A stretch of 64,000 nt of DNA, taken from Rhodovarius lipocyclicus (GTDB lineage: Bacteria; Pseudomonadota; Alphaproteobacteria; Acetobacterales; Acetobacteraceae). The notes beneath the pieces were generated by a model. The model did no database searches and had not been told where the DNA came from. It was given only the letters and a program-made list of their open reading frames with translations. Shown here one piece after another: positions 52,990 to 59,906 of this stretch. The stretch lies in the NCBI RefSeq assembly GCF_009900765.1, contig NZ_JAAABL010000001.1:372001-436000 (forward strand). The letters are read 5' to 3'. How positions within the stretch are numbered: the first letter of the stretch is position 1; each line of letters begins with the position of its first letter. The translations under genes were made by a program, and so were the position numbers.

Positions 52990-53561
52990 GCCGCCCTCCG
53001 CTGCCGGTAAAGCTCTGCTTGGCGCTTTGCGTTCTCAAGCTTTTCACCGCGCGCCAGCAGGCTCAGCACATAGCGATCAGTGATTTGACCCGCTCCCACC
53101 CTTCCCGTCTCAACACCGCTTGCGCAGCCCTCGCGCGGGTTCACCTCGGCCGGCGTGATTGAAGCGTTGGGGCACGCGGTGGCTTTGGCAGGATGGGGCG
53201 ATCCGGCAGGCGGGTCAGCAGCCGGCGGAGTAGGCGAGGCCCCAATAGGTGCGCTGGCGCGGGATAATCCGCCCTCCCGGCGCAAAATGACGATGCGCGA
53301 CCGCACCGCCTCCGGAGTGCGCCCCAGCACAGCGGCGATCTCCATGGACGTAGCGCCGTCAGCAAGCATGCGCCGCACGACTTCCAGGCGCTCATCGGTC
53401 CAGAACGTTTCGGGCGCGAGCGCGGGCAGATAGCGCCCCTGCTCCCGCAGCGTAGCGATGGCTCGCAACAGAGTGCGGTGCGACATGCCGAGCGCGGCCA
53501 TGATGGCGGAGCGGCCCTTGCCTTGGCGGGCAAGTTCGTAGACCCAATCAGCGTTGGTCAT
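52986..53561 (-). CDS. HTH regulator with GcrA-like segment
   Basis: 191 residues. The first part (GKGRSAIMAALGMSHRTLLR) is a helix-turn-helix. The second, beginning FWTDERLEVVRRMLADGATS and continuing MEIAAVLGRTPEAVRSRI, resembles the DNA-binding start of GcrA, the alphaproteobacterial cell-cycle regulator. A Pro/Ala linker leads to a short basic C-terminus. ATG 53561 has GGAGGAA upstream. It may regulate phage or host genes. Confidence 0.65.
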   Translation of the reverse strand: MTNADWVYELARQGKGRSAIMAALGMSHRTLLRAIATLREQGRYLPALAPETFWTDERLEVVRRMLADGATSMEIAAVLGRTPEAVRSRIVILRREGGLSRASAPIGASPTPPAADPPAGSPHPAKATACPNASITPAEVNPREGCASGVETGRVGAGQITDRYVLSLLARGEKLENAKRQAELYRQRRAA

Positions 53562-53725
53562 GCGTTCCTCCCGAGCGCGCGCAGGGCCTTGTGCAGGCCG
53601 TCGCGCATGGTGTCTGTGATGAGCCCCCAGGAGCAGCCGACAGCGACAATGCCGACGCGCAGCTCGGGGAGATGTCCGCCGGCGGCGCCAAATCCGACCC
53701 AGCCGAAAGCGATCCAAATCGTCAT
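53558..53725 (-). CDS. 55-residue small membrane-associated protein
   Basis: Two weak hydrophobic segments (IWIAFGWVGFGAAGG and LRVGIVAVGCSWGLI) and a basic end. Coupled by ATGA overlaps at both ends. Unknown function. Confidence 0.55.
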   Translation of the reverse strand: MTIWIAFGWVGFGAAGGHLPELRVGIVAVGCSWGLITDTMRDGLHKALRALGRNA

Positions 53726-53991
53726 CCGCCAAGCTCCTTGAGGGCGTGGCGCAAGTGGTTGGCGGCCTGGGCGATCTGCCCGGCATCGGCACGACCAGCG
53801 AGGCGGGCGATTTCGGAGAAAATGTCCGCGTCCACGGCCATCAGACGCACGAGGTCATCGGCGCCGGGCGCGCTCTCCCCAGCCTGCCAGCGGGCGGCGG
53901 TGCGAGGATGGACGCGGGCGAGACGGGCGAGTTGCTTGGGGGACTTGCCACGCAAGACGGTGGCAATGTTGTCCATCGTGATGACAGTCAT
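53722..53991 (-). CDS. Small HTH protein, early regulator
   Basis: 89 residues. A helix-turn-helix reads SPKQLARLARVHPRTAARWQ, then an Ala/Leu-rich helical end. Candidate CII- or Cro-like regulator of the leftward early operon. The frame extends upstream without support; the ATG at 53991 is favoured. Overlaps the next gene by ATGA. Confidence 0.65.
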   Translation of the reverse strand: MTVITMDNIATVLRGKSPKQLARLARVHPRTAARWQAGESAPGADDLVRLMAVDADIFSEIARLAGRADAGQIAQAANHLRHALKELGG

Positions 53992-54296
53992 GTCGCATGC
54001 TCCTGGATAGAGTTCGGGGCATGGACGACGTTTTCGGTAACGGCCCGGGCAGCGTTGGCGCGCTGCTCGGGCACCTCTCTGGAAAATGCGCAGGGCGCGC
54101 CAGCGACACCCGCAGTCAGACACCAGGAGAGAGGCCCAGTGCGGGGGTATCCGGCCCGCGCGGCTGCCCGGAGCGCCAGGCCTGTCCGGCCGCTGGCGAC
54201 GCTGCGGGAAGGATTTGCGGCAGCCGGCCTACGCTGTTGCGCAATAACCGGCCGCCGCCCCACCATGCGCCAGGGAATGAAAGCATGGAGGTTTTG
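53992..54296. other. 305-bp stretch without a clear gene
   Basis: Neither strand has a convincing start with normal coding features. It lies between the early regulator gene (leftward) and the membrane/coiled-coil gene (rightward), so promoters for both are expected here. A TTGCGCAA palindrome lies near 54236. Confidence 0.4.
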
Positions 54297-54593
54297 ATGA
54301 AACTGTCTGGTTTGCCCGGCCCCCTTATAATGACGGCGGGGCTGGGCATCTTGGTAAGCGGCTCCCCCCAGATGGCCACTGTCGGTATATGCTTGATGGT
54401 GTGCGGCTACGCGGTCATGAGCATCGCCGGGCTCGTCAACGAGCATGAGCGCGAGGTCAGCAGCCTTCAGCGGGAAATCTGGGATTTCGGCAGCAAACTG
54501 AACGCGCTGGAACGACAGGTCGAAGACAACCGGCGCGATCAATACAAGGCTGAAAGGCGCGCCTATCTGCGAGGGTCTGGCGAGAGCTCGTGA
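54297..54593 (+). CDS. Membrane/coiled-coil protein in the immunity region
   Basis: 98 residues. Two hydrophobic helices (about 9-24 and 29-47) are followed by a charged coiled coil (SLQREIWDFGSKLNALERQV) and a basic end. The start is fixed by GGAGG at 54287-54291, five bases away. It runs opposite to the early operon and in the same direction as the repressor gene, so it may be made in the lysogen. Superinfection exclusion is one option; no family recognised. Confidence 0.6.
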   Translation: MKLSGLPGPLIMTAGLGILVSGSPQMATVGICLMVCGYAVMSIAGLVNEHEREVSSLQREIWDFGSKLNALERQVEDNRRDQYKAERRAYLRGSGESS

Positions 54594-54595
54594 CA

Positions 54596-54796
54596 TCAGG
54601 CCACCTCGCGCTTTGGCACGAAATCGGCGGCAGTGATCTCCCCGGAGGTAGCGTGCTCCAGCTTGGCCACAGCATCCCATGATGGCCGGCGTGTACCCGC
54701 CTCCCAGCCGTAAAGCGTTGTCAGTGGCACCCCTACGCGCCGGGCCATCGCCAAGAGCGTTAGTCGATGCTTTTCACGGTAGGCGGCGATCTGCAT
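54596..54796 (-). CDS. Cro-like HTH repressor
   Basis: 66 residues, a single helix-turn-helix (TLLAMARRVGVPLTTLYGW). It is the first gene of the leftward early arm, and its start is nine bases from operator A, so the repressor blocks it directly. It would oppose the neighbouring repressor as Cro does. A start six codons upstream is possible but would overlap the operator. Confidence 0.72.
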   Translation of the reverse strand: MQIAAYREKHRLTLLAMARRVGVPLTTLYGWEAGTRRPSWDAVAKLEHATSGEITAADFVPKREVA

Positions 54797-54804
54797 GCAG
54801 ATGA

Positions 54805-54838
54805 TTTCGCACACAGCGAAATTTCGCGCAAGGCGAAA
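54805..54838. promoter_or_regulatory. Operator pair, left of the repressor gene
   Basis: Two abutting 17-bp palindromes, TTTCGCACACAGCGAAA (54805-54821) and TTTCGCGCAAGGCGAAA (54822-54838), lie between the Cro-like and repressor genes. The six-base arms are perfect and identical; the middle five differ. They should bind the repressor and control both diverging promoters. A weaker TTCGCG half follows at 54840. Confidence 0.85.
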
Positions 54839-54879
54839 CTTCGCGTCCAGACGCTAAAGAAGTCCTGCTTGCAGCGCAA

Positions 54880-54885
54880 TAATCT
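54880..54885 (+). promoter_or_regulatory. Possible -10 box of the repressor gene
   Basis: TAATCT ends five bases before the repressor ATG, so transcription would begin at or near the start codon and the message would be leaderless, as for lambda cI. No good -35 is seen at 16-18 bp (AAAGAA is closest), so activation by the repressor itself is possible. Confidence 0.35.
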
Positions 54886-54889
54886 AGGA

Positions 54890-55216
54890 ATGACAACGAC
54901 ATTGCATCAATTCCTAAGACCGCATCGCGAAGCCAGAGGGCTGACGCTGGAACAAGTTGCGAACATCACGGGCTTGTCATACAGTTACCTCTCTGATTTC
55001 GAGAGGGGCAAGAAAGGCGTGAAGCTAGAGCAGCTTGAAAAGCTGGCAGCGGCTTATGGCGTGCATCCAGTCGCGCTCTTCATGGCGCCCGAAGACGGCC
55101 CCAGAGCGGAACTAATTCGCAAAGCCTCGGAGATCGCGAGAACAAAATCCGTTGAGGCCGCCGAGGACTGGATCAAGCTAGGCGAGCGGATGCCGAGCGA
55201 AGAACCGAAGGGTTAA
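54890..55216 (+). CDS. Prophage repressor, short XRE type
   Basis: 108 residues. The helix-turn-helix (LTLEQVANITGLSYSYLSDF) occupies residues 18-37, followed by a helical region and a short acidic/basic end. It has no S24/LexA-type peptidase domain, so RecA-driven self-cleavage is not expected and induction needs another route. It lies between the two operator pairs and must be the immunity repressor. AGGA directly touches the ATG, fitting a leaderless or poorly initiated message. Confidence 0.8.
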   Translation: MTTTLHQFLRPHREARGLTLEQVANITGLSYSYLSDFERGKKGVKLEQLEKLAAAYGVHPVALFMAPEDGPRAELIRKASEIARTKSVEAAEDWIKLGERMPSEEPKG

Positions 55217-55221
55217 AGTTT

Positions 55222-55262
55222 TTTCGCTCTACGCGAAATTTTCTCTTTCGCACTGAGCGAAA
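55222..55262. promoter_or_regulatory. Operator pair, right of the repressor gene
   Basis: TTTCGCTCTACGCGAAA (55222-55238) and TTTCGCACTGAGCGAAA (55246-55262) repeat the same arms as the left pair, here with 24-bp centre spacing. They start five bases after the repressor stop and lie 55 bases before the first gene of the rightward arm, so they should silence that operon in the lysogen. Confidence 0.85.
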
Positions 55263-55316
55263 TTCCGGCATCTATGGCTCCACACCCGGAGCCGCTGGCT
55301 CCAAGAGGAGCCCGAG

Positions 55317-55670
55317 ATGAGCGAGACGAAAAACGCCCTTACGCCGGCTGACCAGTGGGGCGAAAAGGCGGATTGGGTCGAAGCCGAAGATGGCACGATC
55401 GTTTGCCTTTCCCCGGAAGACGCCTTCGAAGAAAGCCGGGCGCTCTGGCCCCAGCGGCGCCGCCTGATCGCGGCGGCCCCGGCGCTGCTGGAGGCGCTGG
55501 ATGATCTTCTGGCCTTCCACGACCACACCCACCCCCGCCACTCGGCGCTGCTCGAAGATTACCACGAAGCGTGCGTGGCTGCCGAGTTTCCTGCGAAGTC
55601 CTCCGATTTGTTGGATGACCTTATGCGGGCCGCCAGCACCGCCATCGCCTCTGCGCGCGGGGAGGGCTGA
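55317..55670 (+). CDS. Early rightward phage protein
   Basis: 117 residues. RRRLIAAAPALLEALDDLL is a helix found in many small phage early proteins of unknown role. It has GAGGAGCC before the ATG and is the first gene behind the right operators. Confidence 0.62.
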   Translation: MSETKNALTPADQWGEKADWVEAEDGTIVCLSPEDAFEESRALWPQRRRLIAAAPALLEALDDLLAFHDHTHPRHSALLEDYHEACVAAEFPAKSSDLLDDLMRAASTAIASARGEG

Positions 55671-55673
55671 GCC

Positions 55674-56684
55674 ATGAGCGAGACGAAGCCCCGCCGCAGC
55701 CGTGCGAAGAAGGCCGATCCTGTCCCCGCCACCGAGGTGGCCACGCCCGCCGATCCCTACCGCATCACCATCTGCCGCATCCGCGAGTGGGGCGCGTGCC
55801 AGGACGGCCGCGACTGGTTCCGCGCCAAGTTTCCGAATGGCGCCAGCTACGGTGAGACCATCGAGGCGCTGCTGTCCGATGGTCGCCGATCCGATGCCGC
55901 TTGGCTGGACTGTCACGTCATCGACGCATGGGGGGCCCAGGGCGATTTCATCGCCCAGGCTGTGGCCGATCAGATCAGGATTACGACTGCGGCGGCCGAG
56001 AAGGTGGTGGCGGGCGCCGACAGCCGCCTCGCTGCGTCGGGCGACGCCAGCCGCATCGCTGCGTCGGGCCACTACAGCCGCCTCGCTGCGGCGGGCGCCG
56101 ACAGCCGCATCGCTGCGTCGGGCGACGCCAGCCGCCTCGCTGCGGCGGGCCACTACAGCCGCCTCGCTGCGGCGGGCCACTACAGCCGCCTCGCTGCGTC
56201 GGGCGACGCCAGCCGCATCGCTGCGTCGGGCGACGCCAGCCGCCTCGCTGCGGCGGGCCACTACAGCCGCCTCGCTGCGGCGGGCCACTACAGCCGCCTC
56301 GCTGCGGCGGGCGCCGACAGCCGCCTCGCTGCGGCGGGCCACTACAGCCGCCTCGCTGCGGCGGGCCACTACAGCAGCCTCGCTGCGGCGGGCGCCGACA
56401 GCCGCCTCGCTGCGTCGGGCGACGACAGCCGCATCGCTGCGGCGGGCGCCGACAGCAGCCTCGCTGCGGCGGGCGCCGACAGCAGCCTCGCTGCGGCGGG
56501 CGCCGACAGCCGCCTGACCCTCGGCCCCAATAGCTGCGGTGCCGCGGTGTGGTGGGATGGCTGTCGCTACCGGTTTGCGACCTGCACCACGGCTGATGGC
56601 GATCTGTCGCCCGGCGAGCAGAGGGTTAAGGTAGGCGTGCGGTATCGCGTTGATGGCGCCGGCCAGTTCGTGGAGGACGTGTGA
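55674..56684 (+). CDS. Nine-residue-repeat protein, probable beta-solenoid
   Basis: 336 residues. A globular N-terminal part (about 25-112: ITICRIREWGACQDGRDWFR) precedes about 18 copies of a 9-residue repeat of type G-[ADH]-[DAY]-S-[RS]-[LI]-A-A-[AS] (residues 114-283), then a C-terminal part with Cys and Trp (SCGAAVWWDGCRYRF). Regular Ala and Ser spacing suggests a solenoid with a small-residue core; similar 9-mers occur in phage proteins with DUF7666-like repeats. Function unknown; its place in the early arm argues against a structural role. Confidence 0.7.
   Translation: MSETKPRRSRAKKADPVPATEVATPADPYRITICRIREWGACQDGRDWFRAKFPNGASYGETIEALLSDGRRSDAAWLDCHVIDAWGAQGDFIAQAVADQIRITTAAAEKVVAGADSRLAASGDASRIAASGHYSRLAAAGADSRIAASGDASRLAAAGHYSRLAAAGHYSRLAASGDASRIAASGDASRLAAAGHYSRLAAAGHYSRLAAAGADSRLAAAGHYSRLAAAGHYSSLAAAGADSRLAASGDDSRIAAAGADSSLAAAGADSSLAAAGADSRLTLGPNSCGAAVWWDGCRYRFATCTTADGDLSPGEQRVKVGVRYRVDGAGQFVEDV
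56013..56525 (+). repeat. 27-bp tandem repeats, 18 full copies plus one partial
   Basis: The repeats follow the codon frame of the gene above, with few changes, mainly in codons 2, 3 and 9 of each unit. Other frames and the antisense strand are also open here because of the repetition. Copy number could change by slippage or recombination. Confidence 0.9.
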
Positions 56685-56977
56685 TGTCCTACCCCGAAGG
56701 TATCTCCTACACCCACCCGTCGAGCCCGCTTTATGCGCCGGGGCCGGATGATCTGCCGAACTACGAGCCCGAGGCGCATGCGGTGACGGAACGCCTGTGG
56801 GCGGTGGTTCACGGCGTTGGCGGGTTCACCGATGTGGCGCTGCACGAGCTGGACGCCGGCGACATCGCGATCCGCGAGCAGATGGTGGCCGCGCTGGAGG
56901 GTGCCCTGCGCCCGTTCCGCGCTGACCTGCGCCTTTCCGGCGACCGCGACGCCCGCAAGCTGGGAGAGATGCTGTGA
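56684..56977 (+). CDS. Early phage protein
   Basis: 97 residues, TGATG-coupled to the repeat-protein gene. Helical second half (REQMVAALEGALRPFRADLR). A His-rich start (YTHPSSPLYAPGPDDLP). Unknown function. Confidence 0.58.
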   Translation: MSYPEGISYTHPSSPLYAPGPDDLPNYEPEAHAVTERLWAVVHGVGGFTDVALHELDAGDIAIREQMVAALEGALRPFRADLRLSGDRDARKLGEML

Positions 56978-57240
56978 TGCCCGACACCAGCATCAGCGCG
57001 CGGATCGCGGCCATCAGCGCCGCTCTTGTCAGCGACTACGGGGACGACCTGGGCGACGTGCCGCATGCGATCTGGCCGCACACCTGCGACCTGGGCGAGG
57101 CGTATACCGCCGCCCAGGCCCTGGAAGTTGCTCACGATGGCGGCCTGCGAGCCTTGGCTGCCGGCTGCCTGCTGCATGCCCAGCACATCGCCCACAACGC
57201 CCGCGCCGTGATGGCGCGGCAGATCAAGGAGGCCGCGTGA
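56977..57240 (+). CDS. Early phage protein
   Basis: 87 residues, TGATG-coupled, all-helical (AAQALEVAHDGGLRALAAG). No family recognised. Confidence 0.58.
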   Translation: MPDTSISARIAAISAALVSDYGDDLGDVPHAIWPHTCDLGEAYTAAQALEVAHDGGLRALAAGCLLHAQHIAHNARAVMARQIKEAA

Positions 57241-57437
57241 TGACCCCCACCAGCACCCCCGCGCCGCGTGAGATCAGCCAGGAGGCTGCTGCGCTGGCCA
57301 TGGAAGCATGCCACATCATTGTCGCCGCTGTGAGGGCGGGGCACGACAACACGCCCGACCTACTGCTGCATCTATTGGAAGCGGCGGACCCTGCGAAAGC
57401 CGCCATCGCAGCTTCCCGCGCCGAGGTACGGTCATGA
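57240..57437 (+). CDS. Short helical early protein
   Basis: 65 residues (MTPTSTPAPREISQEAAAL...), TGATG-coupled at its start and ATGA-coupled at its end. Unknown function. Confidence 0.55.
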   Translation: MTPTSTPAPREISQEAAALAMEACHIIVAAVRAGHDNTPDLLLHLLEAADPAKAAIAASRAEVRS

Positions 57438-57736
57438 GCGCCCAGTCCAATGCTCCCGCGCTCCCCGCACCGCCCGTGGTGGTGCAGTTCCCGCGCCGGC
57501 GCCCCGTGTTCCCCGCGCGCCACATCGAAGCGCGCCCGGTCACGGATGACCGACCGAACCTGCACGACGCCTGTGCCCTGCTCCGCTCGGCCGAGGTGCT
57601 GCGCGAGCTGGCGACACAGCTTCCAGGCGACCGTACCAGCGAGACGCTGACCCAGGTGGCCGCGATCATGCACGCGCACGCTTGGGGCGATGGCGCCGAG
57701 GTCGTCCGGCTCGTCAACGTGATGGGGAGGTGGTGA
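57434..57736 (+). CDS. Early phage protein
   Basis: 100 residues. Pro-rich basic beginning, helical end (LRSAEVLRELATQLPGD). Coupled by ATGA. Unknown function. Confidence 0.55.
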   Translation: MSAQSNAPALPAPPVVVQFPRRRPVFPARHIEARPVTDDRPNLHDACALLRSAEVLRELATQLPGDRTSETLTQVAAIMHAHAWGDGAEVVRLVNVMGRW

Positions 57737-58074
57737 TGGGTGAGTTCAGCTCCGTCCGCACCGTGACCGCGGCTAAGCAGCACGTCTGCGAGGAATGCCG
57801 CCAGCCCATCCTGAAGGGTGAGCGCCACCACTACCTGGCGTTCAAATACGACGGCGATTTCAACACCCTTCGCTCGCATGTCGAATGCTCGGAAGCCCGT
57901 GTCGCGTATATGAGAGACAACGATATCGACGAAGCAGGATTCCTGATCGACGAATGGGAAAGCAGCGGCGAGCCCATGGAAAATATGGGCTTCCCGCCCA
58001 TCGTCGAGGCGCGCCTTCGCCAGACGGAAGCTGACCGCGCCGCCCGCCAGGCTGCGCAGGCGGTGAAGCCGTGA
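57736..58074 (+). CDS. Zinc-ribbon-like phage protein
   Basis: 112 residues. HVCEECRQPILKGERHHYL gives a CxxC pair, and a later HVECSEA gives His and Cys, so one zinc site is likely. The rest is acidic and helical. Start fixed by a TGATG overlap. Unknown role; such proteins often regulate or bind nucleic acid. Confidence 0.65.
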   Translation: MGEFSSVRTVTAAKQHVCEECRQPILKGERHHYLAFKYDGDFNTLRSHVECSEARVAYMRDNDIDEAGFLIDEWESSGEPMENMGFPPIVEARLRQTEADRAARQAAQAVKP

Positions 58075-58292
58075 GCAAGCCGATCCCGCGCCCGCCCGGC
58101 TACGATCCCGCCGTCATCGGACCGCTGACTGTCGAGGTCTACAAGAAACGGCTAGGCCCTTACGACACGGCCCGCATGCTGGAGAAGGACGACGATGGCG
58201 GCGAGAAGCTGGCCCGTCGCGCCAAGGCATACGAGCCCATCGTCAAGGCGACGCTTGACGCGCTTTCCGACATGGCCCGGGGGCAGGCATGA
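58071..58292 (+). CDS. Small early phage protein
   Basis: 73 residues, GTG start in a GTGA overlap. Basic and helical, with PRPPGYDPAVIGPLTVEVYK at the front. It directly precedes the exonuclease gene. Unknown function. Confidence 0.55.
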   Translation: MSKPIPRPPGYDPAVIGPLTVEVYKKRLGPYDTARMLEKDDDGGEKLARRAKAYEPIVKATLDALSDMARGQA

Positions 58293-58969
58293 CCATCACC
58301 TATCACCCCGAGGTCATCCAGGGCAGCGAGGAGTGGCTGGCGCTGCGGTGCGGGCTGCTCACGGCTAGCGAAATGAAGCTGATCGTGACGCCCAGCCTCA
58401 AGCCGGCTGCCAACGACAAGCAGCGCGCGCACCTGTTCGAGCTGGTCGCCCAGCGCATCAGTGGGTTCGTGGAGCCGACCTATATCGGTGACGACATGCT
58501 GCGCGGCCAGGACGACGAGATCGAGGCCCGGCAACGGTATGCCGACGCCTATGCGCCCGTGACCGCGTGCGGCTTCGTCACTAACGACGAGTGGGGCTTT
58601 ACCCTCGGCTGCTCGCCTGATGGGCTGGTGGGCGATGATGGTCTGATCGAGATCAAAAGCCGCCGCCAGAAGTTCCAGGTGGCGACGATCTGCGCGCGCC
58701 AGATGCCGGACGATTACGTGATGCAGGTGCAAACCGCCCTGCTCGTGACCGGCCGGGCGTGGTGCGACTTCATCAGCTACAGCGGCGGCCTGCCGATGGT
58801 GACGCTTCGGGTTTACCCCGACAAGCGCATCCAGGCCTCCATTATCCATGCCGCTACCATGTTCGAGGAAGCGGCCTCCCAACTCGTTGAAACCTATCGC
58901 GCCAACCTGGAAGCCGACGACCTGCGCTGGCTGCCCACGGAGAGGCGCCCAGAGGAGATCATCCTGTGA
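58289..58969 (+). CDS. YqaJ-type viral recombinase (lambda exonuclease family)
   Basis: 226 residues. The PD-(D/E)XK nuclease is complete: Glu14-Glu15 and Trp16 in SEEWLALR, Asp111 in SPDGLV, Glu121 and Lys123 in IEIKS, then the QVQTALLV helix. It chews dsDNA ends 5'-3' for single-strand annealing recombination. ATGA overlaps tie it to the neighbours on both sides. Confidence 0.88.
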   Translation: MTITYHPEVIQGSEEWLALRCGLLTASEMKLIVTPSLKPAANDKQRAHLFELVAQRISGFVEPTYIGDDMLRGQDDEIEARQRYADAYAPVTACGFVTNDEWGFTLGCSPDGLVGDDGLIEIKSRRQKFQVATICARQMPDDYVMQVQTALLVTGRAWCDFISYSGGLPMVTLRVYPDKRIQASIIHAATMFEEAASQLVETYRANLEADDLRWLPTERRPEEIIL

Positions 58970-59628
58970 CCGTAGACATGAGCACCCTGGTTGCGCCCAA
59001 AAGTGACCAGCTGAATGCCGACGACCTGCAGGCCGGCCCGCGCACCGTGGTAATCACCGCGGTGAAGGGAAACGCCAACGCCGAGCAGCCGGTCTCCATC
59101 TACTTCGAGGGGGACAATGGACGCCCCTTCAAGCCGTGCAAGTCGATGCGCCGCGTCCTGCTGGCGGCATGGGGCGCGCAGGCTTCGGAATACCCGGGCC
59201 GCGCCATGACCCTCTACCGTGACCCGACCGTCACCTATGGCGGCTTCGAGACCGGCGGCATCCGGATCAGCCACATGTCGCACATCGAGCGCGACATGAA
59301 CGTCGTGCTGACGGCGACCAAGACGAAGCGCGTGCCCTACAAGGTGCAGGTTCTCAAGCCCGCGGCACCGAAGCAGGCCGCCGGAGTGGACCCCGCCGTC
59401 GCGGCGCAGAACACGGCCGACGACATGGTGGCCCGCGTGAAGGCCGCTGCGACCCTGGCCGACCTCAAGGCGCTGACGGCGCACCAGGGGTTCGTCGCCC
59501 GCCAGGAGAAGCTGCGCACCGGCTATCCCGAGCTCGCCGAGAAGGTGGCTGCCGCCATCAACGACGCCATCGCCTTCCTGGACGACGGCTTCCCCGCCCC
59601 CGCCACCGGAGCGCAGGGGGAGGGGTGA
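58966..59628 (+). CDS. Putative ssDNA-binding/annealing partner of YqaJ
   Basis: 220 residues. SDQLNADDLQAGPRTVVITA, CKSMRRVLLAAWG, GRAMTLYRDPTVTYGG and GGIRISHMSHIERDM form a pattern conserved in many phages next to YqaJ, with an N-terminal beta-fold core. It is not RecT, Bet or Erf by sequence. It may bind ssDNA and anneal it. The ATGA overlap makes a pair with the exonuclease. Confidence 0.7.
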   Translation: MTVDMSTLVAPKSDQLNADDLQAGPRTVVITAVKGNANAEQPVSIYFEGDNGRPFKPCKSMRRVLLAAWGAQASEYPGRAMTLYRDPTVTYGGFETGGIRISHMSHIERDMNVVLTATKTKRVPYKVQVLKPAAPKQAAGVDPAVAAQNTADDMVARVKAAATLADLKALTAHQGFVARQEKLRTGYPELAEKVAAAINDAIAFLDDGFPAPATGAQGEG

Positions 59629-59630
59629 TC

Positions 59631-59906
59631 GTGGACTGGAAAGCACGACATGCCGCCGTCGTCGCGGCCGAGGGCGATGAATGGGACCACCTGAACGACG
59701 CCTACGAGGCTGATTGGCGGGAAGCCTACTGCACTGAGTTCGTCCGCTATGCCCTATTGAGGGGCTGGACGCGGGAGAATATCGACAGCGGCTGGCTTGA
59801 AGACCTGCCGCGCGATGCACCCTTCCACCACGGCCATGACGCCGACCCTGCCGAGTGCGCACGCGAGGATGTCAAGGCCTGCGAAGACGAGGCTTACCAT
59901 GCCTGA
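59631..59906 (+). CDS. Early phage protein, acidic
   Basis: 91 residues (VDWKARHAAVVAAEGDEWDH...), a GTG start seven or so bases after an AGGGGGAGG site; a GTG at 59625 overlapping the upstream stop is the alternative. Helical, with a His-rich region near the end. Unknown function. Confidence 0.55.
   Translation: MDWKARHAAVVAAEGDEWDHLNDAYEADWREAYCTEFVRYALLRGWTRENIDSGWLEDLPRDAPFHHGHDADPAECAREDVKACEDEAYHA

Noticed and set aside
53997-54296. Upstream extension of the membrane/coiled-coil gene, giving 198 residues
   Set aside because: The added part is Arg/Gly/Pro-rich without structure. GGAGG directly before 54297 marks the start.
56013-56525. Repeat array read as a CRISPR or satellite
   Set aside because: Repeats are contiguous without spacers, keep the codon frame of a gene and have no cas genes nearby.
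55702-56533. Two other plus-strand frames and an antisense frame (55272-56369) stay open across the repeats
   Set aside because: They are a by-product of the 27-bp repeat, which is a multiple of three; outside it they read as Arg/Pro/Ala noise without starts.
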